Shown: positions 10,613-21,113 of the stretch, in pieces | Layout of the letters: each line of letters opens with the position of its first letter | Position numbering within the stretch: the stretch's first letter is position 1 | Assembly: GCA_022695795.1 (NCBI GenBank) | Contig: MU404073.1 | Location: forward strand, 1 to 64,000 | Length of the DNA: 64,000 nt | Reading direction: 5' to 3' | From: Biscogniauxia marginata | Taxonomy: Eukaryota; Ascomycota; Sordariomycetes; Xylariales; Xylariaceae | Notes under the pieces: generated by a model | The model's input: only the letters and a program-made list of their open reading frames with translations | What the model was told of the DNA's origin: nothing | Databases searched by the model: none | Made by a program: the position numbers and the translations under genes

Positions 10613-12143
10613 ATGGCCCCCAAGAACAGGATCATCATCGACACCGACCCAGGCAAGTCTGCGAGATCGAGATGGCTATCTACTTTCCCTTACAGATCAG
10701 CTAATCGCAGCTTCTAGGTGCCGATGATGTGCTGGCGATACTGCTCGCCCTGGCCTCCTCGCCCGAGGAGCTCGAGGTCGTCATGATATCGGTGACGTAC
10801 GGGAACGTGTCGCTGGACGCCTGTCTGCGCAACGTGGTCGGCCTCTTCCACGTCCTCGACCACGAGCTCGAGTGGCGCAAGTCCCAGGGCAAGCCCCTAG
10901 GATTCGAGGGCCTGCGGACCTACAGGCCCATCGTCGCCGTGGGACCGGAACACGCCCTAGAGGACGAGATGCTGATGGCCGATAATTTCCGTAAGATATC
11001 TACATTTCCATCTCATTGTCACGAAGCTTTTTAGCTATAATTATAGTTCACGACTGACGAAATATGTCACAGATGGTGCTGATGGCTTGCATGGTGTTCA
11101 TGATGCTGTATGTCGTACAAAGAAAGGGCAATATAAAGACCTGACTGCCCCCCTCCCCTAACTATTCGGGAGGTTGTCCGTATATACATATACATACTAA
11201 CAACAAAATGAAAAAAACCAAATAGCATCCACACTTATCCCCCGCAGATACCTGGAAGGCGCTGTTCAAAGACGGCCTCCCGGGGCCGGGAGAGGAGGAG
11301 CCATCCTTCTACAAGTACTTCAAGCCGTCCAAGACGCCGGCGCACAAGGAGATCCTGCGCATCCTGCGCGAGGAGCCCGAGGGCACCATCACGATCTGCG
11401 CGCTCGGCCCGCTGACCAACCTCGCGCTGGCCGCCGCCGAGGACCCCGAGGCCTTCCTCCGCGTCAAGGAGATCGCCGTCATGGGCGGGGCCGTCGAGTG
11501 CGAGGGCAACGTGACGCCGGTCGCCGAGTTCAACACGTACGCCGACGCCGTGGCCACGGCGCGCATCTTCGCGCTGACGTCCCCCACGCCCGCGTCAACC
11601 ATGCCGCCCGTGCCCGGGGACAGGGCCGCGCTGCCGCCGTACCCGGAGCGGCTCCCGGGCCGGCTCAGCGTGAGCCTGTTCCCGCTCGACATCACGACGC
11701 CGCACCTCCTGAACATGAGCTACTTCGTCTCCAAGATGGAGGCGCAGCTCGCGGCGGGCAGCCCGCTCGGCGTCTGGGTCAACACCTTCATGGTCGGGAT
11801 ATTCCGGCAGATCGTGTCGATGCTCGGCGAGGGGACGGGGGAGGAGCCGGGCCTGTCGCTGCACGACCCCGTCACGGTGTGGTACGTGCTCACGCGGGCG
11901 GACGCGCGGTGGCGGAGCGTGCGGGAGGACATCCGCGTCGAGACCTCGGGCCAGTGGACGCACGGGATGCACGTCAAGGACCGCCGGGGCAGGGCGCGGG
12001 CCGACGGCGTCGAGCGCGACGAGGTGCCCGGGGACGACAACGGCTGGCTGAGCGCCAAGAGGGGGAACAGGATCAACCGATGGGTCAGCAGTCCGGGCCA
12101 CGACGCCTTCGCGCCGTTCTTGATGGAGCGGCTGTTCGGCTGA
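10613..12143 (+). CDS. inosine-uridine preferring nucleoside hydrolase family, 4 exons, 421 aa
   Basis: Exons by my reading are 10613-10652, 10718-10990, 11074-11108 and 11226-12143, giving 421 residues in frame. The protein begins MAPKNRIIIDTDPGADDVLA, carrying the DTDPGxDD calcium/ribose-binding motif that defines the family. It continues with HGADGLHGVHDAHPHLSP, TITICALGPLTNLALAA, the MGGAV block, and a C-terminal LHDPVTVWYVL with the conserved His-Asp pair. Family members hydrolyse N-glycosidic bonds of ribonucleosides for base salvage; the exact substrate cannot be told. There is no signal peptide, so a cytosolic location is likely. Intron 1 has a GC donor (GCAAGT) and splits the Gly codon of DTDPG. 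Intron 3 was placed at an AAATAG acceptor because only that restores HPHLSP in frame. Exon 4 is very GC-rich. Confidence 0.92.
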
Positions 12144-12541
12144 GCAAGGGCGAGGTAGAAAGACCAGGACAGACATCATGTTTCTTCTATATATAGGGAG
12201 GCTCAGCAGAGAAGGCCGATAGTGTGACGCCGGCGGGCGAGACGCGCAAGTCGAGGTGTTCAGCCAGACGCAAATGTGGTATCATTGAGCAAAAAAAGAA
12301 AAGAATCCCCAAGAGCATACCCTACAGAGGTTCCCCAGGATCTCTCCCCCCTCTTGGATTTGAATGCAACCAATCTTTCTTTTTCTTTTTTACTTCCCTG
12401 AACGCCGTCCGTAAATGCAAGTTTGTCGCAACCAACCCCTCAACCCCTCCCTCTCCCTCTCGTTCTCCTACCTACACGTGTTTACCATAGCGCGCGCCTA
12501 TGCTTTCCGGGAAACCCTTCTCTCTCTCTCTCTCTTGTGAC
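12144..12541. other. intergenic between convergent genes
   Basis: The nucleoside hydrolase and LSM8 converge on this spacer, so it should hold two 3' UTRs and polyadenylation signals. A TC dinucleotide run lies at about 12521-12537. No gene is seen. Confidence 0.6.
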
Positions 12542-13166
12542 TTATATGTGCTTGATGCCACCGATGGCCGAACCCTTCACCTCCTGCCAGTTGATGCTGT
12601 CGTCGAGCGCCTCGTCGACGAGCCCCACGACGCAGACATTGTCGCCCCGGACGAGGTAGAGGCCGAGCGGGACTTCGGTCGAGGGTTCGTGGTCGTCGGG
12701 AGTGCGGATGACGCGCTCGACGGTTTGCCCGAGTACCTGGAGTAAAGAATCCCCCCAAGTTCATGTTAGCTTTTGTTTTCTTGGGGAAGATGCTATACGA
12801 GTGGCGGTCGTGGACAGGCCGGGTGGAGGGAAGCGAGGGGAGGGGAGGGGAGGGGAGGTAGGCACTTAGGCATGGTTCGGGCTGGGCTGTTGTTCCTGTT
12901 GGGGGTTTTTTATTTTTTTATCTTGGGGTCGAGGGGGGAGCAGATTTTACCAGGTTTGTCAATTGATCGCAGCTCAGTAGTTTACCGACCAAGGTCCGGG
13001 AATCGGCCGTGATGATGAGGACCTGTTCTAGCCGACTGGTCAGATAACCCAGCTGTAAGCTTGGGGGGGGGGGGGGGGCAGAGAAGGGAGCCTGAAAGAC
13101 ATGCCGAGGAAAAAAGGCCATTGGGGGGTCGTCAGACTTACTGTTGACATAGCTGTGAAGCGACAT
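12542..13166 (-). CDS. LSM8: U6 snRNA-associated Sm-like protein LSm8, 3 exons, 98 aa
   Basis: Exons on the minus strand are 13142-13166, 12951-13027 and 12542-12736, giving 98 residues. The protein starts MSLHSYVNKQVLIITADSR. The Sm1 motif lies at about residues 10-35 (VLIITADSRTLVGKLLSCDQ) and the Sm2 motif at LYLVRGDNVCVVG. The ending (DDSINWQEVKGSAIGG) matches LSm8 proteins, which are about 95-110 residues long. LSm8 completes the nuclear LSm2-8 ring that binds the oligo-U 3' end of U6 snRNA and supports splicing. All three exons are short, so the gene is invisible to a single-frame search. The first intron contains a long G run on the plus strand (about 13062-13078). The assignment to LSm8 rather than LSm1 rests on size and on the C-terminal end. 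Confidence 0.93.
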
Positions 13167-14837
13167 CTTGGAAGAGGAGGGGCGCAGACGAAGACGAAGG
13201 AATACTGTGCCGCCGATTTGACTACCTGATGCTCAAGTCCGAACGAAGGGCCTAAGGAGTAATGTAGGTTAATTTCTGGGGAGAGGTGGCAGAGGCTGTG
13301 AAACTTGGTGTTTATGGCTGAGGTATGTGCTTGAATTTCATCCAGTAAACATCCAAAGACCTTCGTAAAGCTTCAATGCGAATTTCCGAAATTGAGGCGT
13401 CGAGATACTTGAGATTACGTTAGGTACGTATCCAAGCCCGCCTTATCGAGATCCCGCATGGTCTGTGCGGCGTGACATCCCGGAACAGAATTTATTCCTT
13501 TTTCCGCTGCTAGTAGTGGCACTCGCCTGATTGGCTGATTCACTCAGCTACTAATTATGGGGTAAAACTTGGCACGGCAAGATTAAACCTCCGGATTTTG
13601 GTGGGGCAGAGGCTGATCTGAACCTTAAACCCAATTGCTTTGGAGGCGGCACGGAGCATTTGAGACGTTCCCTTCGTATAGCTATTTCTTTTTTTTTTCT
13701 TTTTTTCCTAGCCGCCTACTTACTTCCCCAATTCATCCATCCCTTACCATCGCACTCTCATAACAACACCAACAACCAGTACTGAACAACAGTAACCTAG
13801 GTATCTACGAAATGCAAATCATGAATGCGACGTGAATGACTGGAGTTCAGCATAACCAACATGAGTTTTCAAACATGCAGGTTCGTCCCCCTTGCAGCCC
13901 TTTCAGGTTTAGACGAACCAACGGTCGTGAAGATCCCCCGTAAAGACCCAGCAGAGAGGCCTCTCTCTCGCGTCCCCTCGCCCAACCCCTGGTCACGAAG
14001 TCAGCAGCCCACCACTTTACCTGCAACTAGCCCAAGTGCACGGCTGGGTTACTGGTCGATCATGATCAAGAGCCAATCACCACCGACGTCTGTACTTGAA
14101 ACGACTCGAGCAAAGATGTGCCCTTTGTTTCAATTACCCACGTTTCTACCTTTGTTCCCGACGTGATTGGCCCAGCGTCGTGAGCCCGGTGTTGCTTTTT
14201 CTTCTACCTCTACCACACATCCCTTCTTCTTCTGGGCTTAGAAGATCGGTTTCCTGCATGATCCCGACCGCTAGTCATGGGTCACCGCATGCGATTCACG
14301 CAGCTCCCAACCTCAACCTGTCATTTCGGGCTTGCCCCTGAATGTTGGCTGTAAGCAGCCTGTCAAGTTTGCTCTGTAGGTTGGAAAATGTACACAGTAG
14401 GCAAAAGGGGGCCAACACGACTCTTCCCAGACAAAGATATAACATCACCTCCAGCCCACGCCTTGTGACTATTTCTGCTTCTTTCTTTGTCGTCAGCCTC
14501 AGCCCCCCCAGTCCAAACACTCCCTTACTTGCGGACATAGTCAGCAGCTTCGCCCTCTTGGCCCATCACCAGATACTTAACCTAGTTGGTTTCTCTCACT
14601 TCTTTGTCTTCCAGGTCAAACACGTGTTGACCAAGACCTGAGTCTGTACGCTTGATCAGTGCATATATATGTTTGCCTGATCCCTTCTCGAAGAACAAAC
14701 CCGTTCCACATTCTACTACAATCGTTTGATACGAAAAGACTATTGCATTGATTGCATTATTATCCTTCGTCTTGTTATATTTCAGCATTCAACCACTTAC
14801 ACCAACCACCCACACTACCTTACCGCCACCAGCAAAA
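13167..14837. other. intergenic, divergent promoter region
   Basis: Upstream region shared by LSM8 (minus) and the secreted-protein gene (plus). A pyrimidine-rich run at about 13686-13710 and an A/C-rich stretch leading into the ATG at 14838 resemble fungal promoter and 5' UTR sequence. Small open frames (for example 13861-14166) have no recognisable content. Confidence 0.5.
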
Positions 14838-15479
14838 ATGAAGTCCTCGATCGCTACCTCTGCCGGCATCTTCTGCCTAGTTGGCAACACTCTCGCCACC
14901 CCTATCAGGGCTAGAAACATCTCAGTCACGGACCTGGCCAACAAGATCGCCCAGATTGCTACCGGTTCGGAAACCTGTAGCCCGGGGTTCGACGAGTGTC
15001 GTAACGCCACCCAGATCGCACCGCACTTCCTCGATGCCCTCAACCTATACGAACTTCAGGCCCCAGGCCAGATCGCAGGCATCATAGCTCTCACCGCCTT
15101 CGAGTCCCTGAACTACGTCTACAAGCACAACCAGAATCCTGACCATCACGGCCAAGGAACCTCGAACCAGCAGATGGCCGAGTTCAATATCAAATACGCA
15201 CAGTCGTTCCCCGAGCTCAAGCCAGAGGTCGATGCGCTTAGCCCGATCGACACCCCCGACAAGAAGGACCAGGTCCTGAACCTCGTCGTCGACGACAAGT
15301 ACAACTTTGGCTCTGGCCCCTGGTTCCTGAAGACCCAGTGCGACGCTTCGGTCCTGACTGCCCTCGAGGCTGGCAATGACGCGGGCATGGACACCTACAT
15401 GGCCTGTGTCGGCGTTACTATGACCGCCGAACGAACGGCGTACTGGACCCGTGCGAAGACCGCATTCGGTCTGGCTTAA
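14838..15479 (+). CDS. secreted protein of unknown function, 213 aa
   Basis: Single exon from the ATG at 14838, which directly begins a signal peptide (MKSSIATSAGIFCLVGNTLA, cleavage probably near residue 20-25); more upstream in-frame starts would precede it with a non-signal sequence. The mature protein is about 190 residues with four Cys (in CSPGFDEC, KTQC and MAC), consistent with two disulfides. A Glu sits in a hydrophobic helix (LTAFESLNYVY), followed by a Gly-rich segment (HGQGTSNQQM) and FNIKYAQSFPELK. I recognise the pattern as one widespread in ascomycete secretomes, but not a named family. The Glu followed by a GxG/Q-rich loop is reminiscent of lysozyme-like hydrolases, which is a weak inference. 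Codon use is GC3-rich, typical of a well-expressed gene. Confidence 0.82.
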   Translation: MKSSIATSAGIFCLVGNTLATPIRARNISVTDLANKIAQIATGSETCSPGFDECRNATQIAPHFLDALNLYELQAPGQIAGIIALTAFESLNYVYKHNQNPDHHGQGTSNQQMAEFNIKYAQSFPELKPEVDALSPIDTPDKKDQVLNLVVDDKYNFGSGPWFLKTQCDASVLTALEAGNDAGMDTYMACVGVTMTAERTAYWTRAKTAFGLA

Positions 15480-17071
15480 GAATCGCATTAAGGGGCTTTT
15501 CTGCATAGCGTTTTAGCATTAGGGGCATTTTTTGAGACAGCGGGAAGGGACGAAAATGTTTTTTTGGGATAACCTGACAAGGGCGTTTTAACATGATTTC
15601 TTTTAACAGCGCTCGATGATTACGTTGCGCACGTTTCTCTTGACGGAAAAAAATTTTACCAGAAAAAGAAAATAAGGCCTTGGCTCTCTTTTGCATGTAT
15701 GTATGCTGGTATATATGCTGCATTTGATTCTTAGACGTCGAAAACGTTTGAGATGGTAGGAGATAGTTTTCATCTTCTCACCGAATAACTGGGAACCGAT
15801 TGCCAAAACTCTTTCTCTCGTTCTTGCTCATGGAGGTGACCTCACTCGTGCTAGTTAATTACCCCATAGGGTAGATAGGTAAGTAAGTGGGCGTCGTGAG
15901 TTCTCGTGAGTTCTGGGAAAATGGGTAACTGACTGCCTGCCTTCTTGCCTACCCGCCTACCCGCCAGTGTATCACCAACGTATAACGAACAACTCGGAAA
16001 CTAGGTAACAACTCGTCTCTGTGACCTATTAACCGTCAGCCAGCGCTTACACTGCATACATGTACATACCCTCTCACTCCCCCCCCAACGCCATAGACGT
16101 GTTTCACTTGCCTATCCAGCTTGATTGCCTGGAACTCGCGAACCAACGAGCGACTGAGCAGAGCAACTGAGCGAATGAATAAAGGGAGGTGTGAGAAGAG
16201 GAGGAGAGAAAAATAAAAATAATGAGGCTGAAGACGAAAATGGCCGCCAAGATATCGTACAGTTTGGTATCTACATCTTCCTGACGCCAGTTACGTTTTG
16301 TCTATACCTGCTACCCTAATTATATACCTACCTCCCGCCGGGCCGTGGCTGTGGAGGGGGGGGGGGGGGGGGAGGGAGGGGCTAGGTATACACAATAACT
16401 AACCTACATATGGGAATAGTACGTATGTGTGTGTGTGTATGTGTGTGTACGGATCATATAAGAAGATGTGAGGTGAGGTGAAGTGAGAAGCCGAGGCCAA
16501 GAGCCAAGAGCTAAGCTGCAGGCCAAGAAAAGAAAGAGAGAAAAAAGGGTTAGTATACCTAAAATAGGTAGGCGTACCTACCAGATCAGGTAGTTATTGA
16601 TTCTGCTCTAACCTAGGTATGTATGTATGTACATAACTTGGTGGGACACGAACAAGGGGCCGGGGCTATGTTGTCAGGTATAGGGACACCCGGTACAGCG
16701 GGCCCGGCCCGAGGGTTATCTTGGCTTTACCTTATATAGAATTAAGCACATAGCATGGCCGGGATGGCTCTAAATGCATATGATGTGTAGGTCATCACGT
16801 ATTGAGTCTCTCTCTCTCTCTCTATATCTCTATCCCCTTAGTTCTCACGTGTAAAAGAACCCCAAGTTACTCACTCATTGTGACGCTTAATGATTACGTA
16901 CCTATATACAACAGTGTTTTTACTTCCTTTCTTTCTCTTTATATGCAAGTTCGTATACACATATGCACATACATACATGCACACAATTACAAATAAACAC
17001 ACCCCATATTTTTCTCCTTTTTTTTCTTTTTTTCTTTTCATCCCCAACCCTCATCTTCCCACCCAAATCCC
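15480..17071. other. intergenic between convergent genes
   Basis: The spacer contains 3' ends of the secreted-protein gene (plus) and the amylase (minus), a G run at about 16357-16372, TG repeats at about 16426-16448, a TC run at about 16807-16822, and several TAGGTA/TACCTA motifs. No coding frame is convincing. Confidence 0.5.
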
Positions 17072-19652
17072 CTATCCCTGCCAAGAATCGCTAACCGCGA
17101 TGGTCCCGGCGCTGCACGCCGCCGCCGACAGCGCGATCTCGTGGTTCGGGTCCGCCTCCCAGGTGACGGCCCCGCCGCTCGCGACGCGGACGTACTTGTA
17201 CGCCAGCGTCGGGCCGGGGGACGTCAGCGCCACCGCACCCGTCCACACCGGGTTCGCGGACGTGTACGACGACGCGCTGAGCGCGACGCCCTTGGACGGG
17301 TCCCAGGAGCCGAGCTCGGGGACGTTGCCTACGCTGTTTGTTGGGGCGGGGGGGTAGGAAAGTAAGGGTTAGTTTGGAAAAAAAAAATTTTGCATGTTCA
17401 TGGTATGGTAGGTATATTAGGAGGATGACGATTGGGGGATGTGTTTTGAATCAAGGTATACATACAGGTAGGTAGGTAGGGGGTAGGTAAGCAAGCAAGA
17501 CAAGACAGAAAAAGGAAGAGGTATCGCACGTACACCTTGATAGTCTCGCCGTACGAGGTAGTCACGCGCTCGGTAAAGTTGATGGACACCGAGGCGCAGG
17601 ATCCTGAGTCGGTGCCTGAGAAACACTCGTGTTAATCATGCATGCATCCATTGTATATAAGACAGACACAATCTTTTTTCTTTTCTTCCTCTTCTTCTTC
17701 TCTACTACTCACCATTGCAGATCCCCGTCCCGGCCAGCAGCGCCGTGGGGACGTACACCTGCGCCGTCGGGCCCATGGTCAGCGCGAGGTTGCCCGACGC
17801 GTCCGCGGCCGCGGCGCTGCACCCCATGACCTCGGTCAGGGCCTGGCCGGCCGTGAAGCCCGTGAGGTCCGGCGCGAGCGCGACCGCGTACGTCCCGCCG
17901 CCGGCGCCGACGTTGGTGTGGACGCTGACGACCTGGGCGCCGGCCGCGCCCTTGCGCAGCGCGAGCGTGTGCGAGTCCGGCGCCGCCGGCACCGCCCGGT
18001 AGTCGTTGTACCCGGAGCCCGTCGCGGCCGCGGCGCGGCGCACGGCGTTGAGCCTGGCGATCCAGGCGTACAGGTCGCCCGTGGTGGCGTAGCCCGACGT
18101 CCAGAGGGCCTCGCGGTTGTTCGGGTCCTCGGCCCCGCTGAACCCTTGCTCCTGACCCTGGTAGATGATCGGGGTGCCATCCATGAGGATCGTGAGCGCG
18201 ATAGCGTTCTTGGCGAGCGCCTTGTCCGACGTCAGCGAGGCGAAGCGCGCCTGGTCGTGGTTCTCCATGAAGGTCCCCAGAACTGTTGTTTCCATGCTGC
18301 CCTTCATCGTGTTGATGCCGTTCAGGAGCTCCGTCATCGTGGCCGAGGTCGACTGGAAGGCCCGTGTGATCCAGTAGTACCTGTGTTTCGTACGTCAATA
18401 GATGAAGCGCACCACGTGCCCGTTATATTGCTTAGAGCATCGGAGATAGGGAAGCTGGTGAATGAGCGGGATGATTGATGCAATGTGGACTTACGCTGGG
18501 TAGTTCAGAAGTCCGCTCACGTAGTTCAGCCAGTCGGGGAAAACAGATGGGTCGCCGTCATAAACCTATCGGAGAACGTCAGCCCCCCAGAGCTCTCAGC
18601 ATGGCCAAATGATCGCTTAGGTATCAAGTGATTGTATAAGTGTGCTATTGCAATTACTCGGCACATACCTCACCAAGTACATGGACCCCAGCCGCGCTCT
18701 GGAAGCCCGGCCAGAATCCCTTCTCGACATGTTTGGTGCTGTCGATTCGCAGTCCGTCAATGCTGTACGTCGAGACGATGTCGGCGACCCAGGCATTGAA
18801 CGTGTCCCGGACGCCGCCGTCCTCGGTCCTGAGGTCCGGCAGGCTGACGGTGTTGTCACCCTGCCAGCACTGCTGAATGGACGTGGTGTCGGCGTAGTTG
18901 ATGGAGCAGTAGGAGTGATAGTAACTGGCCGAGTTGAAAGGGTTGAAGATGTCGTACTGCACACATGTGCCGCATCCGTTATATCCCATGTGGTTCGTCA
19001 CCACGTCTAGCATTAGGTACATGCCACGGCTATGAAGGGCTGCCGATAGGTTGGCCAAATCCTCCTCCGTGCCGAAGTGAGAGTTGAGGGAATATATATC
19101 CTGGGCCCAGTATCCATGGTAGGCATCACTTTGGCAGGTTTAGACAGTCAGCATATTTGCGCCCTGTGAAGCCTCGGAGTGCGTATATGAGAGGAGATGC
19201 GTTACCCGTAACCAGTTGTAGCCTCGATGTTCTTCACGATTGGTGAGATCCAAATAGCTGTGAAGCCCATGCCCTGAATGTCTATAGCTCAAGGGTCAGA
19301 AACTGTTATTTCCAGGTTTACGGAATCCACGCCTTCATCTGTGGCTTTTAACATGCCAGCGACTCCTAGCCCCCTTTGAGGCCATGATGCACACGTCCAG
19401 CTCATGACCGATGAAGCCAGAATTGGGATGCATAAGTCGTGTGTCAGTTGACTTACAATCTAACTTATTAATAATACCCTGGTAAGTACCGCCACAATAG
19501 TTACGGAGGTTACCACAGGCGTCCGTCGAACCATTAGTCTTCGCGAATCGGTCGGTTAGGACCTGGTAGATGGACTGCTTCTTCCACTCTGCCGGCGTCA
19601 GAGCCTGGATGGTGCTAGCCCATAAGGCCGCCAACCACAGTGATTGTCTCAT
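17072..19652 (-). CDS. secreted GH13 alpha-amylase with C-terminal CBM20, 7 exons, 604 aa
   Basis: Exons on the minus strand are 19457-19652, 19206-19281, 18669-19128, 18495-18565, 17713-18380, 17534-17615 and 17072-17333, giving 604 residues in frame. A signal peptide ([19 protein letters not shown]) precedes the GH13 domain. The four conserved GH13 regions are visible: [23 protein letters not shown] and FMENHDQ, so Asp220, Glu244 and Asp310 are the predicted nucleophile, acid/base and transition-state stabiliser. From about residue 491 a CBM20 starch-binding domain follows ([49 protein letters not shown]). It should cut alpha-1,4 bonds of extracellular starch. Intron 6 interrupts the CBM20 within the ETIKVVGN motif. 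The linker is short. The gene lies downstream of, and on the same strand as, a Zn2Cys6 regulator that is not an obvious AmyR. Confidence 0.94.
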
Positions 19653-21113
19653 TGCGTAAAGAATATTTGATTTAATTCCTTTTCATTTCAACACCGCGTG
19701 CGGCGGTAGAAAATACAGGAGACCCTCGGGAGGAGAAAAAACGGGGAGGAATGTCCTATAGAGCGACGACTAATTGAGTTGCGATACCACTCTCATAACA
19801 TTGTAGGTATACGCTGTGCTGTAAGTAATAGGCGGTCGATCACAGTCTTGGCGTCGATCACTCGATCCTCTCAGCCGCATAATATGCGGCGTGTGCATTT
19901 CATTTATACGCGCGAGGTAGACTGCACGTGGTACGCGAATAGTAGACAGAAAAAGGGGGGAGAGCTCATAGTCTTTGCGCGAACACGTGTAGTGTCGGTG
20001 ATTCGAGGCTTGCACGCTTTTAGTTCTGATTGGGGGAGTATATGACGGACCGGGTTATCCAGGTATACCAATGTCATTATTGCTTGACTTGGTATCAAGC
20101 CTTGCTCACGATGAAGTAAGTTCCACAACGCGGGTGTGGAACGAAAGTGGCATGGTATTCGAACTAAAGGCGAAACGCTCGGCGAATTCGAACCTCATGT
20201 CAAATGACCTTGTTTTTTCTCTTTCCATCTTGGAAAGAGCCGGACGTTAGTGAAGCTGCCCAAGCCCTCTACTTGATATAATCCAGCCTAGTCTAGCCAG
20301 TTGAGATGGGGCCGGCATTAGGTTTAAGAAGTGTCGGTCTTTTTCAAACCTGGCCAAAGACTAGCATTGAAAGGTTTCCAGGTAAAACCAGAACTTCTAG
20401 ACCGTCCCTGATCTTGGCTGGGGTCCTTACTATATTCACGATGGATGGGGCGGAGTTGTGCTCACATGATTGGATGCCCCGAGTCTTTGTCATTTCCCCG
20501 CAACGCACGTCCGGGGTATTACTATCGACGTCAAGGCCGCCGAAGGGCCGAATATAACTTCATCATTGCCCAACTCGGTCGAGTCCGCCGGCTCGACGAC
20601 TGGGCTATATTAGCACTTGTGGGGAAATCTGGGGTAGCATTCGACAGCCGGCGCCCGTTTTGCTGTCCACGGGGACGGGCACATGTAAATTCACTAGCTT
20701 CATGTGTCTATGATACCCCTGTAGGTCATATGACAAATTGACAATCTCCCCTAGGTATGAGCTACTAAAAAAGGGATTGTCCGGCTTTGCACTTTCGATA
20801 AGGTGAGATGCATGTGCGCCGATCCCCTTCATCGTGGAAGATCGACTTATACAAGGTAGGGTAGTTGTTTTTGACAGCATCGCATGTCTTGAGAGAAGAG
20901 CGTGATCATTGATTACTGGCCCCACGGCTTTGACCTGTTGATACATATACGTTTTCCGCCAATGCGCCGACCCTATGTAGGATCGAGGCCGATCCGAAGA
21001 TGCTGCAGGTGCCCTTAATCGCACCGAGACGCATGATATTTGCCGGATCTATCCATAATTCACGGGAATCAATATTCGCCCTCCAAAGCTATAATCTAGG
21101 CATCGCTGACAAA
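19653..21113. other. intergenic; amylase promoter region
   Basis: The left part is the amylase upstream region. It holds a perfect 17-base palindrome at 19874-19890 and a 7-base inverted repeat at 20121-20127/20135-20141. The rest should include the 3' UTR of the transcription factor gene ending at 21114. No coding frame is convincing. Confidence 0.5.
19874..19890. promoter_or_regulatory. 17-base perfect palindrome with CCG...CGG ends
   Basis: GCCGCATAATATGCGGC is a perfect palindrome about 220 bases upstream of the amylase ATG. Paired CGG half-sites in inverted arrangement are the usual target form of dimeric Zn2Cys6 factors. That this is a real operator is an inference from form and position. 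Confidence 0.4.

Noticed and set aside
17642..18478. 278-codon plus-strand open frame opposite the amylase
   Set aside because: Arg/Val/Gly/Ala-rich mirror of a GC-rich exon that clearly encodes GH13 sequence on the other strand.
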